The position numbers were made by a program, and so were the translations under genes. Below the pieces are notes generated by a model, which was not told the DNA's origin, did no database searches, and worked only from the letters and a program-made list of their open reading frames with translations. Shown here piece by piece: positions 46,440-57,681 of a DNA stretch of 64,000 bases. Each line of letters starts with the position of its first letter. Position 1 is the stretch's first letter. This DNA comes from Tetrapyrgos nigripes (Eukaryota; Basidiomycota; Agaricomycetes; Agaricales; Campanellaceae): assembly GCA_013368315.1 (NCBI GenBank), contig JAACJM010000033.1:544407-608406 (forward strand). The letters run 5' to 3'.

Positions 46440-46842
46440 TCAGGACGTAGCCTGGACAGTCCCAAAACCCATCATGATAGTACTTGAAGTCTTGGGAAAG
46501 CCTGCTAGAGCCTTGATGGACTCTGGCTCACTCAGAGACTTCATTAGCTCCTCATTGGTTGATCAGCTCTCTGCAAAGCGAATTGTCCTAGCAAAACCAA
46601 GACCTCTTCACCTGGTGGTTCAGGGTTCGCACTCAAAAATCAATACTGGGATGATAGTCAGGATTATGTATCAGAATATCTTGGAAAACAGGTATTTTGA
46701 TATAAGAAACTTGTCTAATTATGATGTTATTCTCGGTACTCCCTTCTTATTCCAACATAAAGTGTCGTTGAGTTTCAACCCTGCTTGCATGAACATTGGT
46801 CAAGCTGATGCACTACCAATCAAGGGAAAAAACGTCTGACAT
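46440..46842 (+). pseudogene. pol: Retropepsin-like aspartic protease domain
   Basis: The catalytic loop reads ALMDSGSLRDFIS (DSG in place of the commoner DTG, as in many basidiomycete elements). The flap/strand region is YDVILGTPFLFQHKVSL. TGA stops at 46198 and 46333 (upstream) and 46837 (downstream) bracket it in the same frame. It would release Gag and Pol proteins from the precursor. Confidence 0.75.
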
Positions 46843-48860
46843 TTGGCATCTCGGGCTGCTGATTTAGCTGAAACTGTCCTTGAGTGCATCCAAGCTCAGC
46901 TCGTGGAATACGCTCGACCCTTGTTCGAGGATGCGTCAATAACTCCTCTGCCACCTCTGTGTGTGATTAATCACGAAATTCTACTAATTGATCCTGATCA
47001 GGTCATACCTTGGCGACCTTCCTGCTGTCCGGAGGCTCTGCAACCCCAATGGGATGTCAAATGTAATCCATATATTGGTACAGGTCGATGGAAAATCACC
47101 AATGCAAGGAATACATGTCCTGTTCTATGTATCCCGAAAGCTGGTAGACCAAAAGATAACCCTGAACTTCAGGTTGTCTTTGACTTGTGCCTGTCATGAA
47201 TCTCTTCATGCCTTTGTCTCCAAACCCTGTTTTCCTTCATTCTTTTGCTTTTAGTCTTCTTTCCAGTACTTTGGCTTATCCAGATCTTGTTTCTCTTTGT
47301 TTTCCTTCTTCTTTGCTTCGCTTCCTTTGTTCCTGTCACTTCTATAGTTCTTCCAGGTGTTTCTCCATGGTTCTTCCTTGTTTTTCCATAGTTCTACCTT
47401 GTTTCTCCTTGATTCCTCCATTGTTCCTTTATTTCTCCATAGTTCTTCCTTTCCATCAATACCTATTGATCTAGGCTTCGCTTCTTTGTCCCTTTGGTCA
47501 TATATACTTCAGGGCTTTGTAGATAAGTCTCTAGTCTGTCCACTTGTGCTCCCTTAGATCCATACTGCTCAGCCTTGTCTCAGTACTATGTAGACTTGGG
47601 CCCATCTGTGGCTACTCACTCTTATCTATTCTGTTTGCTCTGTTACTTTGCCTTTGGCTCCTGTGTGGTGGCCTGAGAGGTATCCAGTCCTATCTGAACC
47701 TGTTCTTGACAGCACCAACACAATGCCAATACACAGAAACTTTCTGCGCCGTTACCGCCTATCGAATCTGTACTGCAACGTGCTGCAAGAAAGAAATATT
47801 GGACGGTAATAGATATGCAAGCAGCATATGAGCAAGTCAGAGTTTGCCCTGATCATGAGTCTCGAACGGCAGTTTCTACACCTGATGGGACTATGATCAG
47901 TAGAGTAATCCAACAGGGGGACTGTAACGCACCTGCAATGTTTCAGTCGCTAATGAATCATATTTTTTTGCATCTCATTGGTGTCTGTCTAGATTTTTAT
48001 CTAGACAACATTGTCATATATTCTAACACTCTCGAAGACCATGTTCAACATGTTTGAGAGGTATTGGATATATTATGGCATGAAAAGTTCTTTGTAAGTG
48101 AGAAAAAATTGAGAGTATTACCCAAGGAAGTGAAGCTCCTGGGGCAGATTATTGACTCAAATGGTATTCACATGGATCCAGAGAAGGTAGACTCGGTGCT
48201 GAAGTGGAAAACACCTATGTCTCGGGAATTGCTTCAGGGATTCATTGGCTCAGTGGGTTACCTGGCTGATGATATTGCCATGGTACGGGTGCTGATGGGA
48301 GTCCTGAATTCAATTGCAGGCAATACTGTGCCTTTCCATTGGACAGAAATTCATCAATGTGCCTTTGAGGAGGTCAAAAGGTTCACACAGACAAGTACCA
48401 TTCCCAACACTGCGTTCCATTGGATTATTCGCCTGAGGCTCCTTGGATTAATGTTGTGACCAATGTGAGTAGTTCAGGGATTGGAGGTGTGATCTCTCAG
48501 GGAGATAATTGGAGAACACCAAGGCCAAAATGAATTCCGCTCAACAGAACTATCCAGTTCATGAACAAGAATTAATGGCAGGAGTGGAAACAATGAAGAG
48601 ACACGAAGATATATTGCTGGGATGCAAGAAGCTTTACTGGTACATGGATCACAAGGGCCTGATCCATCTACTCAATCAAAAAAACCTATCTAAACGACAA
48701 TCTCGTTGGTTAGAACTGCTTTCGCAGTTCAACTTTGAGGTAGTATATGTACCTGGCATTGAAAATATCCTCTGCGATGCCTTATCACGTATGTATTCGA
48801 ACGACGCCCCAGGAACAGTGCAATCACCTTTGGAATACACTTTGTTTGATGACAACTCTC
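46843..48860 (+). pseudogene. pol: Reverse transcriptase and RNase H, interrupted
   Basis: The RT start reads LPPLCVINHEILLID and GRWKITNARNTCPVLCIPK. The sequence is split at 47191 by a 520-bp insertion and resumes as NANTQKLSAPLPPIESVL and YWTVIDMQAAYEQVRV. The active-site box reads FYLDNIVIYSN, so the second catalytic Asp of YLDD is Asn. TGA at 48055 stands in HV[R]EVL. RNase H blocks NVSSSGIGGVISQG, NYPVHEQELMAGVE, WYMDHKGLIHLL and LCDALSRMYSND follow after frame changes near 48412 and 48520. The enzyme would copy element RNA into DNA; this copy is dead. Confidence 0.85.
47192..47711 (-). mobile_element. Inserted TG...CA element (probable solo LTR), copy 1
   Basis: A 520-bp element starts TGTCATGAATC and ends GTTCTTGACA. 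Both termini read TGTCA inward, as in LTRs. It is flanked by GTGCC and GCACC, which fit one ancestral 5-bp duplication GCGCC with each copy changed at its CpG. Removing 525 bp restores the reverse-transcriptase frame. It is the reverse complement of the element at 51938-52564. Confidence 0.8.
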
Positions 48861-49299
48861 CAAATGATGGACTGGAGGCTCATGACATAACTATGCCCCT
48901 CTTTGTGGGTCTGGAGGCCTCTGCAATTGCCACCCGTGGATCATCTGGTGTGACAATTGGTCCCAAAGCCTGTACACCTGAGTATGTTACTGACTCAGTA
49001 GAAGAAGGCTTGGCTGAGAGAGCAGGGAAAGCTGCACTACGTGCAGAAGGGTTGAAGTTTGCAAAAGAGATGGCTGGTAAATTTGTTCTCCTGGGTCCAA
49101 AGGCCCCACCAGAACAAATGGAGGGCGGGAGTAGTCAAACGGATCCTATGGATTCAGAAGCCCCTGAGGACCCAGATACTTCAAATCTGCTTGACGAACC
49201 ACAAAATGAACCAAGTAAAAATATGGAGACATTACCTGAGTCAATGGCTGCAAACTCTGAGCCTAATCCCTTACCGAAGGACTCTGAAAACACTGAAAA

Positions 49300-50774
49300 A
49301 CCCGATCTCATACATTTCCTTGGTAGGAAACTAGGAGATAACAAGCTAATAGAAATTGTATGCTACAGCTCCCATAAAGATCCTACAATAAAATCCATCC
49401 TTCAAAACCCCAAACACTACTGCAATTTCCTAATTGAAAACGGACTCGTTTACCTGAAAAAGGAAGATGGAACACAAGTCCTCTGTATTCCAGTGGCAGC
49501 AAGCATATTGATCAACAGGAAGCGGCTAAGAGAAATGGTAATATCTGAAGCTCATTTAGTATTAGCCCATCTCGGATATACAAAAACTTTGGCTTACCTA
49601 AGGGATAATGTCTGGTGGAAAGACATGGCAAAAGATGTCCAGAAGTATTGTGAGTCTTGCGTGACCTGTAAAAGAAGCAAGCCAAACAATCAGAAGCCCT
49701 ACGGCCTGTTAAACCCACTAGACATACCTTCGCAACCTTGGGAATCCATCAGAATAGAATTCCTGGGTCCCCTACCTGAGTCCTCCAATTGAGACAGAAA
49801 TTTTGACTCCATTGCGGTAATAATCGACCTCATGACAGCCATGGTGCACCTTGTACCCAGCTGAACAGACTATAAGGCAAAGGACATTGCTGAATTAGTA
49901 TTCGCTGAAGTATATAAGCATCATGGCTTACCAAAAAATATAATATCCGACCAAGATGTGCTGTTTACAAGTCACTTTTGGCAGCACCTGCACTCGCTGA
50001 TAGGAACCCATTTTCGAATGTTGAGTGCTTACCATCCACAAACCAATGGATCAATGGGAAGAGCGAGTCGGACTGTAGTACAGATGATCTGACAGTGTGT
50101 GGCTCCAGACCAGAAAGATTGGGTTCAAAAGCTACTGGGAATTGAGTTTGCGATCAACCTGGCCTGATCTGATTCAACTGGGTACGCACCTTTCTTCCTA
50201 AACACTAGGAGAATGCCTAGATCCATGGTATGGGACAATCCCCCAGCTAATGAATACCCAGGTGTATGAAACTTCGCTCTGAGAGTAAAACATGCTGTCA
50301 TGAGTGCTCATGACAGTATTATTGCAGCCTGAGTCAAACAAACTTGTAATGCGAATAAATAAAGGCATATGGTTGACTTTGCTGAAGGAGATCTAGTATA
50401 TATATCTACAAAGAACATTAGTTTCAAGAAAGGATTAGCAAAGATACTGACTCCTAAGTTTATTGGACCTTACAAGGTCCTTCGAGACCATAGAAATGGA
50501 TCTTTCAAAGTGGACTTACCTTCAGACCTCAAAGCTAGAGGTATTCATCCTGTATTTCACTCATCTCTACTCAGGATTCATGTTCCAAATGATGATCATT
50601 TGTTTCCTGGCCATGCTTCGAGTCAATTACTGGAAAACCCAAATGTGGAATTGGAAAATGAATGGTTGGTTCAAGAAATTGTGAAAATGCGACATTCAAA
50701 ATACTATGGAAATCAGGAGATAAGTCCTGGCTTCTGTATGATCGTGTGGCTCACCTGAATGCACTTGATAGGAC
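49300..50774 (+). pseudogene. pol: Integrase and C-terminal region
   Basis: The HHCC-type zinc region includes EAHLVLAHLGYTKTLAYLRD and YCESCVTCKRSK. The core has FDSIAVIIDLMTAMVHLV, NIISDQDVLFTSHFWQHL and AYHPQTNGSMGRASRTV. Asp residues are present but the third catalytic position is Gly where relatives have Glu (ATERANR-like). TGA at 49790, 49862, 50090, 50165, 50267 and 50330 all fall at Arg positions of the family; one TAA is at 50360. GDLVYISTKNISFKKG, KFIGPYKVL and HPVFHSSLLRIHVPNDD follow. A frame change near 50697 precedes ILWKSGDKSWLLYDRVAHL. Confidence 0.85.
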
Positions 50775-51167
50775 TTTGAGGTTTTGGGAATTTCCAAAAT
50801 CTCGCAGTTGGGTTTAGGCTCTGGGGATCCTCCAAATGATCTGCAGACCTACCTAAGGCTGCTCTGGTCTGGCTCAACAGATGGCATCAGCAGATCAGAG
50901 TGCCTTATGAGGGATTCAAATAAAGGGAGAAGGAGGAGAAGGAGAAGAAACAGGAAATCACCCTGTAACCATCCATCCGACCCTCACCCAATCACCTTCT
51001 CCAAAGGGTTTCTGAAGCACACTTGTACTGTTTGTCTGACTGACTGCACTGCCTGCTCTGTCGTGCACTTGCCTTGTTGCTCTCGCAATTCGCCTGCACC
51101 TCTATCCAAGTTGACCTGCAACACTCATGGTACCTGCTACATTCAAATGTGTACTTCACATACCGCC

Positions 51168-51905
51168 ATGATGCCTAACTCCTCCTCCGATACTGACTCC
51201 CAGGGCAATCTCCCCTGCATCGTCTATGCTTGCTCTGAGTTCGTTTACGTCACTAATCCAGAGAACAGATGAGTCTTCGAGTTCCCACGTTCTCTCATTG
51301 AGCTCTACGTTCACTTCGATGGCGTCAATCGTGGCAAAATCCCTGGAGACAGTGAAGTCAAACCTGCCAAGCCCATGGCGTACTCCCTCTTCATGAAGAT
51401 CTGAAACACACAGAGCAATATTACTGCTAAGTTCTCCATTAACGATGATGCTGGCAATGCTGTAGTCCCACCTGGCAGACATGTAGCCATCACTGACATC
51501 ATGCCACCAGTGCCCGCTTCCTGCTCTGACGACCTTAGTCTCATGTCCTTGGGACTTACTTGTGATGATATCCATTAGGTCCAGCTCCTATTGATGGACC
51601 AGCTCAAATACAGGGAACATGGGGTGATGGAAAGGAAGAAAGGGTACAAGAAGAGGAAGCACGAGAATGAGAAGGCTGGTGATGTCAAGAAGGGGATTGA
51701 GGCATTGAAGAAGTATAAGAAGGTGAAGAGGGAGGAGGATGAAGCGAAGAAGGATGATGGAGGAGATGCTGTGATGACTGAGGGGTCTGGATTGGGTTCT
51801 GGATCTGGAACTACTGACACTGAATACAATGACTATGTCGCTGGCAAGATCACTGCCGACACCTTGACCTCCCCAAAGGGCAAAACCAAATCTAGGTCCA
51901 AGTAG
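51168..51905 (+). pseudogene. Accessory reading frame downstream of pol
   Basis: One frame runs from ATG 51168 to TAG 51903-51905 with TGA at 51270 and 51402 and TAG at 51576. It reads LPCIVYACSEFVYVTNPENR, VFEFPRSLIELYVHFDG, ITAKFSINDDAGNAVVPPG and HVAITDIMPPVP. It ends in a very Lys/Glu-rich tail (KKGIEALKKYKKVKREED). The first two stops are in Arg-like positions. Similar frames follow pol in other basidiomycete gypsy elements, to my knowledge; function unknown. Confidence 0.5.
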
Positions 51906-51937
51906 AGTGTTCAATGGGTCAAACACTGGAGGGCATG

Positions 51938-52564
51938 CGTCAAGAACAGGTCAGATAGGACTGGATGCCTCTCAGGCACCACACAGGAGCCAAAGATGAA
52001 GTAACAGAGCAAATAGAATAGATAAGAGTGAGTAGCCACAGATGGGCCCAAGTCTACATAGTACTGAGACAAGGCTGAGCAGTATGGATCATAGGGAGCA
52101 CAAGTGGACAGACTAGAGACCTATCTACAAAGCCCTGAAGTATATATGATCAAAGGAATGAAGAGACAAAGCCTAGATCAATAGGTACTGATGGAAAGGA
52201 AGAACTATGGAGAAATAAAGCAACAATGGAAGAATCAAGGAGAAGCAAGATAGAACCATGGAAAAACAAGGAAAAACCATGGAGAAAGGAAGAACCATGG
52301 AGAAACACCTGGAAGAACTATAGAAGTGACAGGAACCAAGGAAGCGAAGCAAAGAAGAAGGAAAACAAAGAGAAACAAGATCTGGATAAACCAAAGTACT
52401 GGAAAGAAGACTAGAAGCAAAAGGAATGATGGAAGCAAAGTAAAGAAGAGGGAAAACAAAGAGGAACAAGATCTGGATAAGCCAAAGTACTGGAAAGAAG
52501 ACTAAAAGCAAAAGAATGAAGGAAAACAGGATTTGGAGACAAAGGCATGAAGAGATTCATGACA
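51938..52564 (+). mobile_element. Inserted TG...CA element (probable solo LTR), copy 2
   Basis: This is a 627-bp relative of copy 1 in the opposite orientation, starting (C/T)GTCAAGAAC and ending ATTCATGACA. Flanks are GCATG and GCGTG, a 5-bp duplication differing at one CpG. It is longer because of an internal tandem duplication of about 90 bp (about 52330-52515). It also contains CCATGGAGAAA-type short repeats. It sits at the junction between the accessory frame and the 3' LTR of the host element. Confidence 0.8.
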
Positions 52565-52567
52565 GCG

Positions 52568-53010
52568 TGTGTGACGAACCAGCACTGCATTTACCATACC
52601 CTGCTGTATACCCCTATCTCTCTCTAAGTCTCATTACTTATCACTTACTTACTCACTCACTCAAGCTCCTGCTCACATTCACACTCCTTTACTGTTTATC
52701 CATTGTTCCTAGTGTCATGGCCAATAGGCCTTCTCTGATTCGCTTGTTAATCACTTATTATTCCTATCCACCCCACTCCTTAGTATTTCACCTCTTTATT
52801 CGTCCATTGATCCTATATAATTCTTATCTACCCGTCTCTACTGTTATTTGATTGTTGCATGTTCGTATAAATACCCAGTAGAATACGCTGTATTCTTCAG
52901 TTCACCGAATCGACATTGCTCTTAACCTGTCATATTTGGTTGACTCTCACGTGTGCCGATACCTTTTTCAGAAGCTATCATTACAGTCCCATAGTCTTAA
53001 CATCTTCCAG
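52568..53010 (+). repeat. Candidate 3' LTR of the gypsy element
   Basis: It begins TGTGTGACGAACC right after the inserted element. It holds a TATA box (TATAAA at 52866-52871) followed by a likely transcription-start/R region (CGCTGTATTCTTCAG), and may end near GACAACA at about 53010. There is no matching 5' copy in the window, so both ends are estimates. Confidence 0.5.
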
Positions 53011-53099
53011 ACAACAAAAGAGCACGAAGGTTCCCGAATGAGAGGCTGTGGAGGTTGGGGTGGAGCAGAGGCCTCCGAAATGAGGAATGGAAGGAGCAA

Positions 53100-53900
53100 G
53101 CCAGGACACAGTTTTTTTATAAAAGTTTTACAAAATATCGGGGTTATAACCTTAGAATCTCCTTTATAAAAAGCAACGGTTGAACCTTGGCCACATGTGA
53201 CTAGACCGTCTTATAAAGCGGCTCATGGACCCAGCATGGTCTCTTGCGGAAAATGCCATCGTGAGCATAGCTCGGCACCGCGCTACCATCGGATTTTTCG
53301 GAAATCGCTGAGCTAGCTCGGGTTATTCCATGCGTGGGAACATTTCCGCCCTCCTTGCACTTGCCTTGCGCCTGCCACGGCGCCATTTCTGCTATATATA
53401 TTGCTCTACTACTGTATTATAGTACAAATTGCATGAGTACATGAGCTCAACTGAGCTTGCTTTTAGGTCTGCCAAAAGCATGCTGGTCTGGATTATGCCT
53501 GGCCTCAGGCTGATCCTTGCATGGGAATATTTTCGCCCTCGCCCGCCGTTGCTGCCATATATATTGCCCTACTTCTGTATTATTAAAAGAATTACATACG
53601 TACATTTTTAGATGGTACATACAAGAGAGATCGCTGTTGGGTTTGCCGAAAGGATGCTGGGGGCGGGGAGCACCACATCCTGGGAATATTTCCACCCTGC
53701 TTGGGCACCCGTCTATACATTTCTAGGCCCATCCAGAGGTTATCGTTGTACCCAGCGAACAAGGATATGCTTACAGCACCCTCAAGGAGAGACTCAGCTT
53801 TAAAACTATCGGAAAATCTGTCACTAGCGTCGGTTCCCACGGCAATTGGGGTAGGGTCGGGCATGGTCCCTTCTTCGCTCCGTGCGCCATTGTTGCGTAT
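53100..53900 (+). repeat. Diverged repeat array with GGGAATATTTCC(G/A)CCCT units
   Basis: Units near 53340, 53520 and 53675 share TGGGAA(T/C)ATTT(C/T)C(G/A)CCCT, a TATATATTG(C) box and CTGTATTAT, then a Gly/Ala-coding GGTCTGCC(A/G)AAA-like segment. The same family recurs at 58.26 and 58.41 kb. No coding function is seen. Confidence 0.65.
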
Positions 53901-54744
53901 TCACCCCAGATATATACATACGGGTGTATGCGAGATGCCTACTGTATCATAAATGGTGTCCGACGCAAAACAAAACTTGAGCCAAGGTAGCTACATGAGT
54001 AGTTCGACCAAAGTTTGACATTAATTCAGCAATCATTCACAGTGCATGATACTTTCTGACTTGAATAAATCAGTTGGATCACGTCCAGAGCTCCAAAATA
54101 AAGATTTTACATGCATATGAACTCAGCTCTAGGTCTTGATATTAAGTGTCAATATATTCAGGTGAGTCTAGCAAACGACGTATGCTTTCGAGTCTTGGAT
54201 TATCCCTTTTTTGCAGTTTTGCATCCAAAAGTTGCTTTTAAGGCTCTATCAATCTTAGATGCTCATAATATGGCTGGATACCTTCCAATCATTCTTTTAT
54301 GTTATACCAAGAATTTCACCATTTTTCAGTGATTTTAAGACCACTACATCATACCTTGAATTCAAGACGAATGTCTGTTATTGGCCAGTTTATGACTGTT
54401 GTGGATTAATTCGCAATTATCACTCAACAGATAGCAACAAGAAATATTTATGCAGTGCTCATACGTATTCTGGACCTATCACGAAGCTCTCCGAGGTTGA
54501 AAAGACTCTGTAGATACAACATGAGTCAAAGCAAAGACCAAGATAGCATGCTCAGCGCCCATGAAATGCATGGGAATACCGTTCGACAGTAACTCGACAG
54601 TAATTTGACGATGCGTCATCATCGTTGAACCGCCAGCGCATCCCTTGGGCATCCACTCCCGAGCTTTTTTTTTGCGTCCATAGAGGACAACAACAGACAG
54701 CTATATGTATAGGTGACTTCTCCCATTGAAAAATACCGCCTCAT
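53901..54744. other. Gene-poor stretch
   Basis: Holds a repeat related to one at 60.2-60.5 kb (54520-54660, with GCGCCCATGAAATGCATGG and CGACAGTAACTCGACAG). No coding region is supported. Confidence 0.4.
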
Positions 54745-54854
54745 TTGGAATACTTGGCAATACATAGCCGTCAACTTTTATGGTGCGTCCTAGTACTCCA
54801 CATCTCATACCTCCGTAGCTCATACCTCCACCTGCTGGTTTTAACTCTCTTTAG

Positions 54855-55577
54855 AATGACTATTGAATCCCCTTTCCCTCTTTCAATCAGCCCTCGCCGT
54901 CCCTCACTTGCTGGAACTGTCATGTTTGGGGGGAACTAATCAAGGGGTGTTGATGAAGCGGGAGAAGGAGCAGGGTTAGTGATGGATCGCATGGCCTGGA
55001 GACTGGTACAGATGTTGTGGGAATGGGTTACGAGGAGTGGGCGCAGGGGAGTGGTGAGCCGTCCCTTTCTCTGTTTTTTTCTTTCTCTTTTCTTCGAGTC
55101 GGTTTCTTTTCCTGTCTCTTGGCTTTTTATACTGACTTTTTTGATATGTAGACCTCTGAACGGTCTTTCCTTCATCGGACCCAGATGCAGCAAATCTGGT
55201 CTATAAATGCGTGCAGGCACTGCAGGTCATAACAGTCATGGGTGCGTCTTTTCATTTGTTGTTTGTCCTCCTCTTTACATTTGCTTGGCTGACTTTCCAA
55301 TGCTTAGCATCCAGCGTACAAGGTCCAACATCTATACATCATATATGACATGGTGTACCCACGGCAACAGTTTCCACCGCCACTCCTGGCCTCATTAAAC
55401 TCATGCGAGGAACGTGGGATGAGCCGACTCTTCCGGAGCCAGGAGTGGTTCAAGGCAGACGATGAAGAGACTGGAGGTTGCTGGCTGAATATTAGGGCCT
55501 ACGGTACTCCTAGATATATTTGTAGATATTGTGTGAATCAAAATATCTGTGCCCGACCCTGTATGACTGCCAAATGA
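54855..55577 (+). pseudogene. Fragment of a mushroom hypothetical with W-rich helix
   Basis: From ATG 54855 the frame reads MTIESPFPLS, passes one TAA at 54937, and continues GVDEAGEGAGLVMDRMAWRL and VQMLWEWVTRSGRR. It then splices (donor near 55054, acceptor ATATGTAG at 55152) to SERSFLHRTQMQQIWSINAC. A later exon (from about 55310) reads FRSQEWFKADDEETGGCWLN and YICRYCVNQNICARPC, the last a possible small zinc site. Exon joins are tentative and the family is only vaguely familiar. Confidence 0.3.
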
Positions 55578-57072
55578 TATTTAATGACTAAGGATGCTCG
55601 ATCTGGAAAGTGGCCATCCAAGCCGAGTTACAGTCCAAAGCTGAGCTGAGGAGCCTTGGAGAGCTATGGACCAAGGTCCATCACTCTCAGGCCAGTGCTC
55701 TAGTCAGCTGAATGTGTGTCGTAGCTGGTAGGTTAGTTGGCAGTGGTTTTATAAAAAGATAACCTTAAGATTATCCAATGAGTTTTATAAACGAGCTTCT
55801 AAGGTACAACCCAGGATTTTATATAATTACTGTGTCTCAGGGTGGAAGGAGGACCATGACTGTTTGTATGAGGAGGATTGGAAGAAGTGGGAGAGTTGGG
55901 TGTAGGCATAGGTGTAGACGAAGACAGAGACGTAGATGTAGAAATGTGAGGACCCGTGGTGGGTGGAGGTACAGCTGGCAACCCAAGTTTTACTCTCAAG
56001 TCGGGAGTCAACCTCCTCGATGGGCCGTCGGCGAGCTCAGTGCCTTGCCATTTCCATCCTCTTCCATTTGTTCCCTGTCAATTGTCTCTATCTTTCCCTT
56101 TACACTTCCCTTCTGACTCGATCGGAATCTGCGTCTAAATTCTCCCCAAGTATATCCTCTAAATTCTCTATGAGAGTCGTCGTGTCTGCCGTTGGTGTCC
56201 TGATGGTCGTCGTCGTTGCCACCGTATTCGCTGTAATCGCTGTAGCCGTCGTCATCTTCGGTAAAGTGGGAGGAGGAGATGGGGCAGGCGTAGGAGAAGC
56301 AGAGACTAGGATGTGATACAACGTGTAAAATTAAAAGGCGAGACTCGGCAAAATAGGTCACGGGGAGCTACAAACACCCCTATTCGCCAACACGTCTTCG
56401 GTCTACCTGATGTTGTCGTTGTTTAAAGCTCTAGACTTTACAAACAGTCTAATCATTGCGGTAAGTTCCATCGTAGCCTAAATCTCCTTCACTGCTCCGC
56501 ACACTAGGGCTCCAGGGCTGTCCTCTAGCTAATGCCTCCGTGGCTTGGTCTCCGTGACCCTCTCCATATTTTTTGCCTTTTATCATTACTTCATCAATGA
56601 TGTTTTTGATTTCCATTGTCAGGTTCTAGTTTAAGTATTCTACTGCCGTAGATGGTATTTCTTACCATACCGAAAGACTCGTTCTCAACCTTCCTTCCTT
56701 CGTGTTGATCCCACTCCTCGAGTATTTTGTCCGGACAGTACCCGTACCCGTTATACGATACTCGTTCACCCGTACTATAATAAAGGTGTTGGGTGCTACA
56801 TTGCGTACCGGGATGCCTAGTCGATGGTGACCCTCCTAAGTATCGTGACAGGATGTAACCTACATAATATACTAAACAGTCGAGGGACACAATAGACTAG
56901 AACTCAGTTGGTATGGCTATAGTCCAATGACTGAGGGGACTCCAGGCAACGAGGGCCGAACCTTCTGAGAATGTTGAGAGAGAATCGGAAATCTCATGGC
57001 CGTTAAATAGCAAACAGCTCTACTACTACTCCCAAAGCTCTTGCTCTCTTGTGAACGTCCTCGTGATATCAA
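55578..57072. other. Low-complexity coding-like stretch without a model
   Basis: On the minus strand 55800-56330 is Thr/Pro/Ser-rich in one frame and acidic Asp/Gly-rich in another (EDDDGYSDYSEYGGNDDD, about 56270). No splice chain or family could be established. Nothing else is seen. Confidence 0.35.
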
Positions 57073-57080
57073 GAACAAAC

Positions 57081-57681
57081 TAGGGCTGCGCGCCGTACCG
57101 TAATCGTACGGTTTGTACGGGTAGCGTATGATAGTACGGGCCCGTACCGTAAAAGCCATTTGACCAAATTTGTACGGCCGTATTTGGTACTGCCGTTGTA
57201 CGGGTTTGTACGGGTACGGGTTCGGTAATGCCTCGGCCAATAAATTGCTCACCTTTTTTGCTGAATTCTTGCCCAAAAGTGTCAGCCGCTATCCAAAACC
57301 GTCCAATTCCATACCGAATTCAAGCTTTCTGCCCTCATCTGGATGAATTTATGCCAAAATGGCGGTCAAAGCAAGGGTAATGACCACTTACTTAGATGTC
57401 GCAAAGACCAAAAAGGTAAGCAAACCACCTACAGACGACCAGTAACATGTACTTACCGTCTGATATGGATGGAGACGTCTCATACGATGGCAGAAGAGGT
57501 GCTAGAGGCCCTCACTTCATGACAATAGTGAGTAAAATATATATTCTACACCGTAAACCCGTACTGACCGTAATACTGCCGTACCTATACCCGTACCGTA
57601 CCGTATACAATTTTTTCAACCAGTATTGACCCAGTACAAAATACGGGGCGTACCAGTAATACTGGACGGTGCGCAGCCCTA
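57081..57681. mobile_element. Non-autonomous hAT-type miniature element
   Basis: A 601-bp element has terminal inverted repeats starting TAGGGCTGCGC (left) and the exact inverse GCGCAGCCCTA (right), extending imperfectly to about 18 bp. It is flanked by a perfect 8-bp direct repeat GAACAAAC (57073-57080 and 57682-57689). Both subterminal regions are packed with GTACGG/CCGTAC words, as in hAT elements where transposase binds clustered motifs. No transposase frame is present. Confidence 0.9.

Larger units (their letters stand above)
44668..53010 (+). mobile_element. Ty3/gypsy LTR retrotransposon, 5'-truncated and inactive
   Basis: Gag zinc knuckle, protease, reverse transcriptase, RNase H and integrase lie in Ty3/gypsy order on the plus strand, followed by an accessory open frame and a candidate 3' LTR. 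No 5' LTR was found and the gag N-terminus is absent, so the left end is truncated near 44.67 kb. At least 15 in-frame TGA codons and one TAA interrupt gag-pol. Frame changes lie near 48412, 48520 and 50697. Two foreign TG...CA elements are inserted in it. The right limit is approximate. Confidence 0.85.

Noticed and set aside
2454..51905. TGA recoded as an amino acid
   Set aside because: Intact genes in the window (RING, 17.7-18.7 kb coiled coil, 37.6-kb membrane protein) end in TGA, and the affected genes carry other defects.
51575..51926. Minus-strand hydrophobic frames
   Set aside because: They are antisense to the Lys/Glu-rich tail of the retroelement accessory frame.
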